DNA of 64,000 bases from Rugalucina vietnamica (GCA_964017185.1 OZ024871.1:4425714-4489713), one strand, 5' to 3'; positions 11,591 through 22,864 are shown, numbered from the stretch's first letter. Notes: generated by a model from the sequence alone, not told the origin. Made by a program: numbers and translations.

Positions 11591-11640
11591 CATCATCAAA
11601 AATTGTTTACTGACTAACTGAAATAATGTTCTTGTTGCAG

Positions 11641-11868
11641 AAAATGGTGATAAAGGGAGAAGACCAGGAACAGACCCTGTACGCCAAAGTTCGTAATGCT
11701 GAATATTCTCGGCAGCAGCAGGAACAGAATGTCCGCCGAGTACAGCTACAACTGCAGGAGTTGAAGAGGAAGAATGCCGCTGCTGTGACGCAGGAGCTGG
11801 CCTCGGTCAATGCGAAGGAAACAGAGCTGGAACAACAGCTCATCAGGGAGAAAGCCGAACTGGATAAG
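11641..11868 (+). CDS. Coiled-coil protein, internal exon (second visible)
   Basis: The 228-bp exon follows CTTGTTGCAG and ends GATAAG before GTGAGG, phase 0 at both ends. It encodes 76 residues from KMVIKGEDQEQTLYAKVRNA to EQQLIREKAELDK. Strong heptad periodicity (long runs of Q, E, L, K, R, such as RRVQLQLQELKRKNAAA) shows a continuous alpha-helical coiled coil, with no other domain. It joins the exon at 5101-5256 upstream and 24561-24713 downstream without frame change. It is the parent of two broken partial copies, one on each side (11222-11270 and 12188-12257). The antisense frame over this exon has a C/S-rich composition and is a shadow. Confidence 0.9.
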
Positions 11869-11965
11869 GTGAGGGGGTGTAAAGAGTATAAAAGACGAGG
11901 CTTTGCAGAAGCAAAGGTGAAATTGGCAAACTCATTTAAGCCTGGCGTCCCTTTTATGGGACAAT

Positions 11966-12033
11966 GGCAAACAGAATAGCCCCAGATGTGACGCCGCATT
12001 TTGCGGCGTCCCATCTGGGGCTATTCTGTTTGC
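11966..12033. repeat. Hairpin repeat CAAACAGAATAGCCCCAGATG (copy B)
   Basis: A near-perfect palindrome: CAAACAGAATAGCCCCAGAT, then GACGCCGC around TTTT, then GCGGCGTC and the inverted arm ending CTATTCTGTTTG. It starts in the frame read through from the upstream exon. The partner copy at 11421-11500 lost part of its stem. Confidence 0.75.
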
Positions 12034-12187
12034 TTGGAGAATTTTCATCGCAAAATTGAATAAAATTTAAAAACCACTTCTGATTCCCCTAAAAATGAAA
12101 GAGGACTCACCCAAATGATGATGATGGGAAAATCCATTTGTCAGATATTGGTTAAAGATGATTGTGGTAAGGTCTGTTGTATATCAG

Positions 12188-12257
12188 AAGGAACAACAGT
12201 TGGGACAACAGCTGGGACAACAGCTGATTGGAGAGAAAGCTGAACTTGGTGAGGTGA
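12188..12257 (+). pseudogene. Broken 3' copy of the coiled-coil exon
   Basis: GAAGGAACAACAGTTGG...GAGAGAAAGCTGAACTTGG then GTGAGGGAGTGCAAAG repeats the last ~50 bases of the exon at 11641 and its donor region. The GGGACAACAGCT segment is triplicated (GTTGGGACAACAGCTGGGACAACAGC) and the final GATAAG has become GGTGAG. There is no acceptor, so it is a dead fragment. Confidence 0.8.
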
Positions 12258-12320
12258 GGGAGTGCAAAGTGTGAATAAAAAGGCTTGTAGAAAATGTTAA
12301 TTGAAATTATGAGATAGTCA

Positions 12321-14632
12321 TTAGCTCGACTGCACAAAGTGCATAGAGCTATTGCAGTCACCCCGGTCGTCCACGTTCCCGTTCCCGTTCCCGTTCCCGT
12401 GCGCGTTCCCGTGCGCGTGCGCGTGCGCGTCACACTTGCGTTAAAGTTTTCTAGAAGTCCATATCTTGACAACCACTCATCAGAAAGCATTCATACTTGG
12501 ACCATAGATACCCTGTAGGGTTAGCTTTCATTCCATGGCATCGGTCCCCTGGGTCCAGGCCAGGGGGTGGGGCTGGAGGTTAAAATCTAGAACACCTTCA
12601 AAAATGGCAATTCTTATGTTAAAGTTTTCTAGAAGTCCATATCTTGACAACCACTCAGCAGAAAGCATTGATTCTTGGGCCATTGACACCCTGTAGGGTC
12701 GGCTTTCATTTCATGGCATCAGATCCCTGGGTCCATGCCAGGGGGTGGGGCTAGAGGTTAAAATCTAGAACACCATCAATAATAATGGCTTTTCTGTGAT
12801 ATAGTATTCTAGAAGTCTATATCTTGAAAACTTTTTATCAGAGGGCTTTCATACTCGGACCATAGGTACCCTGTAGGGTTGAGTTTCATTCCATGGCATC
12901 GGGCCCCTGGGTCCATGCCTGTGGGGTGGGGCTGGAGGTTAAAAACTAGAACACTAAAAAATAGATGTACTGCTGTGTAACTTTTACAAGGAGGCATATC
13001 TTGACAACAACTTATCATAAAGCATTCATACTTCATACACTTTAGGTTCCATGACATCGGACCTCTGGGTCGGAGTCAGGGGGCGGGGCTAGAGGTCAAA
13101 ATCTAGAACTCCTCGATTTTTTTTCTTTTTATTTCTTAATAGAAACAACTTAGGAGGATGGTTGGTCATTCATCTTTTGACTTTGTGACACTGACTTGTG
13201 TGTCATGACGGTAAGGGTCGGTTGACCTACTTTCCATGGTTCAGTGATTTTGCCTTATATCTTGACACTCAATTAGTATATTTTCTTACTTCTTTCAGAT
13301 TATGAGTTAGTACGACCAGGCCTTTGACCCCAATATACTTATAGGTCACTGTGACCTAATTTCACGGTTCAGTGATTTTGCCTTATATCTCGGTACTCAA
13401 ATGGTTTATGAACAAACTTCTTTCAAAGTATGTTTGCGTATGACAAGACCTTTGACCCTGAAGTAGTCCTAGGTCACTGTGACCTAATTTCACGGTTCAG
13501 TGATTTTGCCTTATATCTTGACACTCGATTAGTATATTTTCATACTTTTTTCAGATTATGAGTGAGTATGACCAGACCTTTGACCCCAATATACTTACAG
13601 GTCACTGTGACCTAATTTCACGCTTCAGTGATTTTTGCCTTATATCTCGGTACTCAAATGGTTTATGAACAAACTTCTTTCAAAGTATGAATGCATATGA
13701 CAAGACCTTTGACCCTGAAGTAGTCCTAGGTCACTGTGACCTAATTTCACGGTTCAGTGATTTTGCCTTATATCTTGACACTCAATTAGTATATTTTTAT
13801 ACTTTTTTCAGATTATGAGTGAGTATGACCAGACCTTTGACCCCAATATACTTATAGGTCACTGTGACCTAATTTCACGGTTCAGTGACTTTGCCTTATA
13901 TCTCGGCACTCAAGTGGTTTATGAACAAACTTCTTTCACACTATGTTTGCGTATGACAAGACCTTTGACCCTAAAGTAGTCCTAGGTCAATATGACCTAA
14001 TTTCACGGTTCAGTGATTTTCCTTTATATCTCTGCACTCAATTGGTATATGAACATACTTCTTTCACGATATGTATGAGTATGACAAGACCTTTGACCAT
14101 AAAGTAGTCCTGGGTCACTGTGACCTAATTTCATGGTTCAGTGATTTCGCCTTATATCTCAACACTCAGTTGGTATTTTTTCATACTTCTTTCTGATTAT
14201 GAATGAGTATGACCACACCTTTAACCCAAACATACTTATAGGTCAATATGACCTAATTTCATGGTTCAGTGATTTTGCTTTATATCTCAACACTGAATGG
14301 GTATATGATCATTTTTCTTTCACATTATGAGTAAGTATCACTTGACCTTTGACCCTGCAATACTTATAGGTCAGTGTGACCTTTTTTCACGGTTCAGTGA
14401 TTTTGCCTTTTGTCTTGGCACTCAGTTGGTATATGAACACACTTCTTTCACAATATGAGTGAGACCTTTAAATCTTAGGTAGTTATAGTTAACTTTCATG
14501 GTTGTGATTTTGCCTTATTGCATCAAGGCAAAAAGATGTGAGCATAATGCTTTGGGTTACTGGTCGGGTTTGGCCTTATGCTTGACAAAGGTCAGAAGCA
14601 GTCGAGCACGCTGTCCTGCGACAGCTCTTATT
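12321..14632 (+). mobile_element. Helentron/pearl-like element, 2.3 kb, two different internal arrays
   Basis: The left end TTAGCTCGACTGCACAAAGTGC pairs with CAGTCGAGC at 14599-14607. The right end carries the hairpin GCTGTCC-TG-CGACAGC (14610-14625) and TCTTATT. The inside starts with a GTTCCC/GTGCGC simple repeat (12373-12431). Next come four ~172-bp units (12430-13110) with AGAAGTCCATATCTTGACAA and GGGGTGGGGCT, then about eleven ~122-bp units (13150-14500) with GGTCACTGTGACCTAATTTC. It encodes nothing. Confidence 0.7.
13150..14500. repeat. Minisatellite array, ~122-bp unit with AGGTCACTGTGACCT palindrome
   Basis: About eleven units alternate slightly. Each carries GGTTCAGTGATTTTGCC, a TATATCT block, a stretch ending TTTCTTTCA, GACCTTTGACC, and the inverted pair AGGTCA-CTG-TGACCT. 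It lies inside the Helentron-like element. Confidence 0.85.
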
Positions 14633-15155
14633 GATCTTATGTAATTCTGAATCTGACAAGGGCTGTTGTGAACTAGAAATTGAACAGCACTTGATCAGGA
14701 AAGTTCAGAATTCCATAACGTTAGGGAGTCCAAAGGGTAAGAAAGACAAGGTTTTGCTGAAAAAAAGACCTGTATGTTAGAAAAAAAGAAAAGATTTCAA
14801 ATAAAATACTTGAAAAAATTTCTGACAACTTGAAAAGTAGTGCTATGAACTATGTAAGGTCTCTAAATATGATTCTTTATTTGTTGAAGAGAACCTGTGC
14901 ATTTGTAAAATAATGCTTGTAAGACATAATGCTAGGTCAGAAAAATCAAGGGGAAATTGGTATAAATTAATAATACATTAATGATGTACTCCTAATTCAT
15001 TCATAGAAAAAAGCTTGTGATTTAATGATAGTATTAAGCAGGTGTTAACAATTTGGAAAAAAAGGAAGAAAGAAAATCTATGTCAACAAAGTAATTTCTA
15101 TTCATAAAAAGAGAAATTATATATTTTCAACAAACTACTTATATAATAACATTAG

Positions 15156-15373
15156 GAGCCGCTTCACGAGAAAATCTTTGGGATTTCGGACCAGGTCTGA
15201 CACAAACGGGCCTGTACAGTCACAGAACTTGAAATTTCAGATTTTAAGAATATGATGGATTGTACTATCTGAAAAGCAAAAACAAAGGCGCTGATCAGCT
15301 GTGCAGTTACTGCACAGCTGATCTGCGCCTTTGTTTTCGCATAGGCAAAACTCGGGGTTTCATGATGTGACTC
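15156..15373 (-). mobile_element. GAGCC-family MITE
   Basis: Left end GAGCCGCTTCACGAG, right end CATGATGTGACTC, with a perfect core hairpin of CAGCTGTGCAGTTACTGCACAGCTG. It is somewhat shortened near the left block. Confidence 0.85.
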
Positions 15374-15520
15374 ATAGAATGGCAGTGACAATATGACAAA
15401 GTGTCACTGGCTGACACTGTAATGGTAGAGGTAGATATGTATCAGAGAGTATAGTTAGATCAGCTAGGTTATCCCACACTGCTACACCATCAAGAAATAA
15501 GAATTATGAGGGACAACTTT

Positions 15521-15860
15521 GTCAGAACCAATAAACTGGTTTGTGCTTTCAAGAAGCTTTACCCTAAGCGGCGGCCCCCATGGCCGAGCAGTTAAGAGCG
15601 CTGTTTCTTAATCACTCGATCATCTGACCGCTGTGTCTGGTGTGGGTTCAAGCCCCGCTCTGGCCACATGTGAGACAAGCCAAGTTCTGCTTGCGGGTGT
15701 GTCAGGTGGTTTTTCTCAGTGTTCTCCCGATTTCGTCCCACCTACTGATTGGCCCGTCTCATATGAGCTGAAATAATCTTGCAAGGGACGTAAAACTGAA
15801 TTAAAAAAAAATTGTCAGAACCAATTAACTGGTTTGGGCTTTCAAGAAGCTTTACCCTAA
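15521..15860 (+). mobile_element. tRNA-derived SINE inside a 47-bp direct repeat
   Basis: The body (about 15568-15813) begins with a tRNA-like head: an A box in TGGCCGAGCAGTTAAGAGCG, a B box in GGTTCAAGCCC and a closing CTCTGGCCAC. A ~150-bp unrelated body follows and ends ATTAAAAAAAA. The head is too diverged to be a functional tRNA. A 47-bp direct repeat (GTCAGAACCAATAAACTGG ... AAGCTTTACCCTAA) flanks it at about 15519-15567 and 15812-15860, far longer than a usual SINE target duplication. Confidence 0.75.
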
Positions 15861-16543
15861 AACAGCAGTCACACAGTAGCGTATAACCCAAACGCGCGCC
15901 GGGCGTATGAAAAAACTCAACACGCTGAAGATTTTGGACATATAAAATTAATTTGTTCCTTTAACTCGCTTTTGCAGTCACACATTAGTGCGTGACTGAG
16001 GCGTGTGCCGGACGTATAAAAAATCTCAAAGTTTTGGAGTACGTTTGTCGTACGTCCCAGACACGCCCAGCACGCGCTACAGACGCGCTGTATGCGTTTC
16101 ATGCGCACCCCAAGCACGCTTGGCACACGTTACAGGCGCGTTCCACACTCGCCCAAACCAGTATCCCGTTAAAATCGAAACACGCACGTAGCGTATACGA
16201 CGTGCTTGAAACGTGTGCTCGGCGTGTGCTGGGCGTGTTCGAAACGTATTCAACGCGCCTGTAACGCGCGTGGAACGTACTTGTAGCGTGTACGTCACAC
16301 GCCCGACACACGCCCAACTTCTAGAAAATTTTAAAGCATGTTTAAAATTTTATTTAGCCCAAACGCGCACTAAACGCGCACCGACTTTTAGCAACGCGCG
16401 CCGGACGTACACCAAGCGTACCCAGCGCACGCTTAACGCGCCTTGGACGTGTCTCCGACGTGTGTCTGGCGTATGTGGAAATTTGTATTTTTTCAACACG
16501 CCCGGCGCGTGTTTCACTTATACGCTAATGTGTGACTGCTGTT
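15861..16543. mobile_element. PIF/Harbinger-like MITE with TAA target duplication (copy 2)
   Basis: The termini AACAGCAGTCACACAGTAGC and the inverse match copy 1 at 8005. TAA flanks it at 15858-15860 and 16544-16546. The 683-bp CpG-rich body gives overlapping long open frames on both strands because stop codons are rare in ACGCGC-type sequence; none encodes a transposase. It starts right at the end of the second SINE flanking repeat. Confidence 0.8.
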
Positions 16544-16587
16544 TAAGCATTAAAGCTTGATTGGTAACACATCCAACAAAGTGTCCT

Positions 16588-16830
16588 GGCCCCGAGGTTA
16601 TAAAACTTTTTTCATGCTCAGCTCAGCTGAGACTTAAATTTATCCTGCTCATAAATGTTAAAATGCCAACAATTGTAGGCATTTTAACATTTATCAGCAG
16701 GATAGATTACAGGCTTTGGAGCTCTAAACCTTCAATTTCAATTTATTTGGGCTATTTCTTCATTTATGAGCAGTTTAGATTTTATGCTTGGCTGAGTTGA
16801 GCATGAAAAAAGTTTTATAACCACGGGACC
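16588..16830. mobile_element. GGTTATAAAAC-family MITE (copy 1)
   Basis: The terminal inverted repeat is GGCCCCGAGGTTATAAAAC at the left and its counterpart ending AACCACGGGACC at the right, continuing through TTTTTTCATGCTCA. An internal stem ATGTTAAAATGCC/GGCATTTTAACAT forms a second hairpin. It is 243 bp; the second copy is at 62500-62750. Confidence 0.8.
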
Positions 16831-17227
16831 GGAACTTATCTTTTGTGGTTATTTTGTCATTCTTCTATATATAGTTCTGCTGATCCAAGAGGAGCATTTT
16901 CAGTTGGTGATGTAGCAGGATGGAAAATTATGTAACACAGCTTTAATATATAATTGCCGGGATGTTTACAGGTGATTTTTCAAACTTGGTGACCTTATTT
17001 AGGTGGAAAAGAAAAGAAAAAAATTGTGACAGTAAATTTAAAGATAAAATCCTGCTGATATGGTGAATTAGGTAGATATGATCTTTGTGAAAACTGGTGA
17101 AAATGGAGTGTCAAAGCAGCTAATAAGCTGTAGAGATTTTATACTAGATAGGTTCGTGACAGGTCGCACCCACTACTAGTTATTCCAGTGTTGCAAAAAA
17201 AAAAAATGGCAAAAATATGACCTTTTA

Positions 17228-19052
17228 TTAGCTCACCTGAGCCAAAGGCTCACAGGTGAGCTTATAGGATAGGCAGGCATCCGTCGTCCGTCGTCGTCGT
17301 CCGTCGTCCGTCGTCCGTCCACAATTTCAAAGAAGAATATTTCTGAAGCTAGTAGGCCGATCTTGATCAAATTTAATGTGAACCATAATTGGGTTGGGGG
17401 ATTGATGGCAATAGGTTTTGGAGCAGATTGTATCAAAATTGTGGTTTCCATGGCAACAGATAGGTCCCATAGACTTACAATGGGAAAAACTAAAAAAATC
17501 TTCTTCTCTGAAACCACTAGGCCCACAGCTTTGATATTCGGTATGTAGCAATGGCTAATGGTCCTCTACATAAATTGTGCCATTCATGCCCCTTGGGTCA
17601 AATTTGGCCACGCCCCGGGGGTTGATAGTCTCCATAGACTTACTATGGGAAAAAAATTCAAAAATCTTCTTCTCTGAAACCACAGGGCCCACAGCTTTGA
17701 TATTTTGTATGTGTCAATGGCTAATGGTCCTCTACATAAATTATGCCAATCATGTCCCCGGGGTCAAATTTGGCCACGCCCCGGGGTCGATAGTCTCCAT
17801 AGACCTACAATAGGAAAAACTAAAAAAACTTCTTCTCTGAAACCACTAGGCCAACAGCTTTGATATTTGGTATGTAGCAATGGCTAATGGTCCTCTACAT
17901 AAATTGTGCCATTCATGCCCCTGGGGTCAAATTTGGCCACGCCCCGGGGGTTGATAGTCTCCATAGACTTACTATGGGAAAAAAATTCAAAAATCTTCTT
18001 CTCTGAAACCACAGGGCCCACAGCTTTGATATTTTGTATGTGGCAATGGCTAATGGTCCTCTACATAAATTGTGCCAATCATGTCCCCGGGGTCAAATTT
18101 GGCCACGCCCCGGGGGTCGATAGTCTCCATAGACCTACAATAGGAAAAACTAAAAAAATCTTCTTCTCTGAAACCACTAGGCCCACAGCTTTGATATTTG
18201 GTATGTAGCAATGGCTAATGGTCCTCTACATAAATTGTGCCAGCCATGCCCCTGGGGTCAAATTTGGCCACGCCCCGGGGGTCGATAGTCTGCATAGACT
18301 TACTATGGAAAAAAAATTCAAAAATCTTCTTCTCTGAAACCACAGGGCCCACAGCTTTGATATTTTGTATGTGGCAATGGCTAATGGTCCTCTACATAAA
18401 TTGTGCCAATCATGTCCCCGGGGTCAAATTTGGCCACGCCCCGGGGGTCGATAGTCTCCATAGACCTACAATAGGAAAAACTAAAAAAATCTTCCTCTCT
18501 GAAACCACTAGGCCCACAGCTTTGATATTTGGTATGTAGCAATGGCTAATGGTCCTCTACATAAATTGTGCCATTCATGCCCCTGGGGTCAAATTTGGCC
18601 AGGTCCCGGAGGTTGATAGTCTCAATAGACTTGCTATGGGAAAAAAATTAAAAAATCTTCTTCTCTGAAACCACAGGGCACACAGCTTTGATATTTTGTA
18701 TGTGGCAATGGCTAATGGTCCGCTACATAAATTGTGCCAACATGCCCCTGGGGTCAAATTTGGCCACGCCCCGGGTGTAGATAGTCTCCATAGACTTACA
18801 ATAGGAAAAACTAAAAAAACTTCTTCTCTGAAACCAAAAGGCCCAGAGCTTCTATATTTTGCATGTAGCAATGTTTGGTAGTCCCCATTATAAATTGTGC
18901 CAGTCATGCCCCTGGGTCAAATTTGGCCATGCCCCGGGGGTCAATAGTGTCCATGCATAGACTTTCATTGGTCGATTCTCAATTAATTTAAATCTCATGA
19001 GCTTACAATGTGATAATCTCTCAGGTGAGCTACAGGACCAATGGTCCTCTAG
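17228..19052 (+). mobile_element. Helentron-like element with ~330-bp tandem repeats
   Basis: The left end TTAGCTCACCTGAGCC is followed by CAGGTGAGCTTATAGG and a GTCGTCC repeat. The right end has CAGGTGAGCT (19022-19031), then the hairpin AGGACC-AAT-GGTCCT (19034-19048) and CTAG. Inside are about four units of ~330 bp, each two related ~165-bp halves, with CTTCTTCTCTGAAACCAC, ATGGCTAATGGTCCTCTACA and GGTCAAATTTGGCCACGCCC. The several 60-110-codon frames here are the same repeat translated again. Confidence 0.7.
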
Positions 19053-19149
19053 TTTGTAAACAGGACAAAAAGTATTGTGAAACAAACAAAAACAAAAATA
19101 TTATCAACACAACAAACATTACATGTAAAATTAAAAAGTTGACTTATAG

Positions 19150-20487
19150 GATGGCCATGCTCTGTAGTCCGTCGTCCGTTCTTCTCTGAAACCGCTGGGC
19201 CAATCAAAGCCAAACTTCATGTGGAGCATCCTTAGGAAAGGGGAACAAAAGTTAAATGTAAAACTGAATTTTCTCAGTAACCGCTTGATAAATCAAAGCC
19301 ATATTTTATATGTAGTATCCTTGAGATGGGGGAACGAAAATTTATATAAATGGTCAAGGTCACATGACCAAGATGGCCGCCATGGCTATAAATAGGAAAA
19401 ACCTTTAAAAATCTTCTTCTCCAGAACCAGAAGGCCTATGATTTTGAAACTTGGCATGAAGCATCAGGGAGAGGAGCTCGACAAAGTTTATATAAATCAT
19501 GTCCCTGGGATGACCTTGACCTATTTTAAGGCAAGGTCAACATAGGTTGCCCATGCATTTGAATGGGGAAAATTGTCAAAATGTCATTTGAAGGGAAAAA
19601 CTTTATGGAAATGGGCAAATGGACTGAAGATTTATGATTTTGAAAAAAAAAAAAATGGACCCCAGGGGCAGGTCTGCCCCAACCCCGGGGCAATATACAT
19701 GTATATTACCATAATATTTAAAGATCTTCTCTGAAACCGCATGGCCAGTCAAAGCCAAACTTCATGTGGAGCATTCTTAGGAAGGGAGAATGAAAGTTTA
19801 TATAAATGATCAAGGTCACATGACCAAGATAGCCACCATGGCTATAAATAGCAAAAACCTGTAAAGAACAAGAAGGCCTATGATTTTGAAACTTGGCATG
19901 AAGCATCAGGCAATGGAGCTCTACAAAGTTTATATAAATCATGACCTTGGGATGACCTATTTTATGGCAAGGTCATTATAGGTTGCCTATGCATTTGAAT
20001 GGGGAAATTTAGTAAAATGTTATTAAATAGGGGGAACTTGCTGGGAGTATGCAAATGGACAGCAGATTTATGGTTATGAAAAATAATTGTCCTCAGGGGG
20101 TTGTCTGCCCCTGTCTGGGGGATATATACATGTATATGACCATAATATTCAAACATCTTCTTCTCAGAAACCGCTTGGCCAATCAAAGCCAAATATTAAG
20201 TGGAGCATCATTAGGAAAGGGGAGTGAAAGTTAATATAATTGGTCCAGGTCACATACCAAGATGGCAGCCATGGCTATAAATAGTAAAAACCATTATGAA
20301 TCTTCTTCTTCAGAATGGGAAGACCTATGATTTTGAAACTTGGTCTGAAGCATCAATGAATACAGCTCTACAAAGTTTGTATAAATCATGACCCTGGGAT
20401 GGCCTTGACCTATTTTACGGCAAGGTCAGCTTAGGTTGCATATCCCAGTTCTCAGGTGAGCGTTTACAGGACCATTGGTCCTCTTGT
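19150..20487 (+). mobile_element. Helentron-like element lacking its left terminus
   Basis: The right end has CAGGTGAGCG and the hairpin AGGACC-ATT-GGTCCT (20468-20482) followed by CTTGTTT, like the preceding element. The left AGCTCACCTG terminus is absent. Three ~430-bp units contain TCTGAAACCGC, CAAAGCCAAACTTCATGTGG, GGTCACATGACCAAGATGG and CCTATGATTTTGAAACTTGG. A decayed fragment of this unit lies at 29565-29870. Confidence 0.6.
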
Positions 20488-20569
20488 TTCATGCAATTTT
20501 TTTTACCAGCTACATCTAGAAGCAAACTTTAGGCATTTTGTTAATACAAAAGCATACCTGGTAACATTT

Positions 20570-20802
20570 GAGCCATGGCATGAGAAAACCAGATTTTTGC
20601 CTATGCAAAAACAGTAGCACAGATCAGCTTCACAGTAACTGTGAAGCTGATCAGCACCTTTGTTTTTGGCTACTCAGATAGTACAATTCCGCTTCTACTT
20701 TAATCTAAAATTTCAAACGTCTCACTTTCTTCTGAGACTGAACAGGCCAGTTTGTGTCGGACCTGGTGGGAAACCCCGAAGACATTTCTCACATCGCGGC
20801 CC
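20570..20802 (+). mobile_element. GAGCC-family MITE
   Basis: Left end GAGCCATGGCATGAG, right end CACATCGCGGCCC, ATTT on both sides. The core hairpin CAGCTTCACAGTAACTGTGAAG is perfect. Confidence 0.88.
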
Positions 20803-20816
20803 ATTTGATTATCTTT

Positions 20817-20868
20817 CGTCTGCGGCTGTACAGTGTGGTTTGTGCTGGGTCTGTTTTCTCATGATGTG
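20817..20868 (+). mobile_element. GAGCC-family MITE, 3' end fragment
   Basis: A 52-bp remnant with CTGTACAGTGTGGTTTGTGC and TTTTCTCATGATGTGAC follows the complete copy by 14 bp. It may be the tail of an older copy. Confidence 0.6.
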
Positions 20869-21177
20869 ACCAATATTAACATGTTTTAACTTTCTCCTTT
20901 GAAATAATATCCTTGCTTAAAGATATTAGACACCTCTTTATTCTTCAAAGTTGAAATATCTAATTTAGAAATTTTAATTGCTTCTGAAGGCTTATAAGTT
21001 TGTTCAATGTACACCAGGCTGATTTTTTCAACTCTTAAGGGGGTCTGTTATGAAAATTAAGATTAGCCTATGCTTGAGTTGAAGTATTTTAATAGCTACC
21101 AATAAACTTCTGCATATACCAGTAAATAACAGAACACCAGTAATAGAAAGTTCTGACGGAATTAAAACTAAAATGAG

Positions 21178-21368
21178 TGCAGTAACCTAGTGAAAGAGCG
21201 TCAGACTCTGAACCAAGAGGTCCTGGGTTTGATCCACACTGGCACAGAGTGTGTCCTTAAGGAAGACACATTAACTCACAATATTACTGGGTTAGTGGTT
21301 CCAGCTGAAAAAGTAACTGAAATATTGTTGACTGGGATGTTGAAGCTTAATTTCAAACAAAAACAATG
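21178..21368 (+). mobile_element. tRNA-derived SINE with CAAACAAAAAC tail
   Basis: The head has an A-box-like TAACCTAGTGAAAGAGCG and a B-box-like GGTTTGATCCA. The anticodon region is too diverged to be a working tRNA. The tail GTTGACTGGGATGTTGAAGC with TTTCAAACAAAAAC matches the SINE-like fragments near 2600 and 31000. Confidence 0.7.
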
Positions 21369-21809
21369 AAGTAAATGAATGTATGGATTTAGTAGCTACT
21401 GATGGATTGAGAAGTGTGTGGCAGGTAGAAACCCTGAAATTAATTTATGAAATGCTCTTACATGTCGTCGACTTTTAATGACGATTATTTCACAGTCAGG
21501 GTTTACCTCCGAGCAGCTTACCAATAGTAAGTGCTCATTCTTTTAAGAGCAACTGACAACTGTTGAAAGATAAGTATCAAACCTGCAATCCTATAGCAAT
21601 CCAAGACATACAATGGACTGCACAGGACATATATACCATGAAGTGTTTGATGTACTAAATTATATTTCATGCATGCAAAATGTTAAGTAAAGGTGGCATT
21701 AGTACTCTGTAAACTTTAAAAGTTGCTTAATACCACCATGCAATTTACACTTTTGACATACTTGACATTCACAGTGAAAATAATGTCAAATCTTCTTTGA
21801 CAATAAAAT

Positions 21810-22044
21810 GAGCCGGTAAGCGAGAAAAAGGGTCTTCTGGGTTTGCAACTAGGTCCGACACATACCAACCTGTAGAGTGACAGACACAGGCTAGAAGCTT
21901 GAAATTCAGGATATAAGTAGAACAATGATTGTACTATCTGTGTAGCGAAAACAAAGGTGCTGATCAGCTATGTAGTTACTGCACAGCTGATCTGTGGCTT
22001 TGTTTTTGCTTATCCAAATATTTCGTTTTCTCATGATGCGGCTC
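21810..22044 (-). mobile_element. GAGCC-family MITE
   Basis: Left end GAGCCGGTAAGCGAG, right end CATGATGCGGCTC, AAAT on both sides. The core hairpin is slightly mismatched. Confidence 0.88.
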
Positions 22045-22629
22045 AAATATAATCACTGACTAAATAATTATCATTGCCTGTCATATAAAGTGTGAAGTAA
22101 ACACTTTTTTCTGCATAATTTGAAACCACAAAACTCCAAAGCGGAAGAAATATTAGAATCTTGTATGCAAGTATCGCAATGATTGGAATGAACAGAATTT
22201 TTCTTTTTTACTTCTGATCAAGAGATGTCCTCCTCCATATGTCATTAAAATGCAGCTTTTTACAAACCAGTAAAACATTGAAATTTTATGGAACTAGATT
22301 TAGGATAGGAGTTTTGATGCCGATCTATAGGTTAAATTTTAGTCACTCACAACTTATAAAATCTTAAAGCATATAAAAAAAGACAAGAAAGAAAATAGAC
22401 TGACATTTAAGCCTAGAAATTGACTGACATTCTGATTAGTCCTATAACTAAAAGTCACTGGCCTGTCCACTTAGGATCAGTCAAAAGTACCATGCTAATT
22501 TGAAAGATAAAACTCTTGATTAGTTTAGTAAACAGTTAATTTGATGATATGTCAGTTAATCTTGTCAAGATATGATAATAAATGATAGTAAATTTCAGAG
22601 TCAACAAAGCATATTGACTGAAACCATTG

Positions 22630-22864
22630 GAGCCCCAATGTGAGTAAACCAGTCTTCGGGGTTACGGACCAGGTCTGACACAAATCAGCTGTACAAGCAC
22701 AGAAGATGGCTAGAGGCTGGAAATTTTATATTTAGATAGAAGAGGAATTGTACTATCTGTGTAGTGAAAACAAAGGCACTGAGTAGTTTCACAGTTACTG
22801 TGAAGCTGATCTGCGTCTTTGTTGTCACAAAAGGCAAAAATCTGTTTTTCTCATATAGTGGCTC
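22630..22864 (-). mobile_element. GAGCC-family MITE
   Basis: Left end GAGCCCCAATGTGAG, right end CATATAGTGGCTC, with diverged arms. The flanks no longer match. Confidence 0.83.

Larger units (their letters stand above)
5257..11640. other. Intron of the coiled-coil gene, repeat-rich
   Basis: It contains a Helentron-like element (5507-6144), eight MITE copies, a PIF/Harbinger-like MITE (8005-8648), a GTCTACGC-bounded repeat (9608-10170) and a broken copy of the next exon (11222-11270). Stretches 6150-6750, 6975-7620 and 8652-9008 show no repeats or exon-like frames I recognise. Confidence 0.6.

Noticed and set aside
11607..12014. 135-codon minus-strand frame
   Set aside because: Antisense of the coiled-coil exon; its S/C-rich composition is the reverse reading of Q/E/L codons.
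15568..15665. Functional tRNA gene
   Set aside because: A and B boxes are present, but the cloverleaf is broken and too long, and it is joined to a SINE body with an A-rich tail.
15992..16560. Overlapping 60-115-codon frames on both strands
   Set aside because: All lie in the CpG-rich Harbinger-like MITE, whose composition makes stop codons rare. No transposase motif is seen.
17577..18907. Series of similar 60-110-codon frames
   Set aside because: They repeat with the ~330-bp unit of the Helentron-like element and run on both strands.
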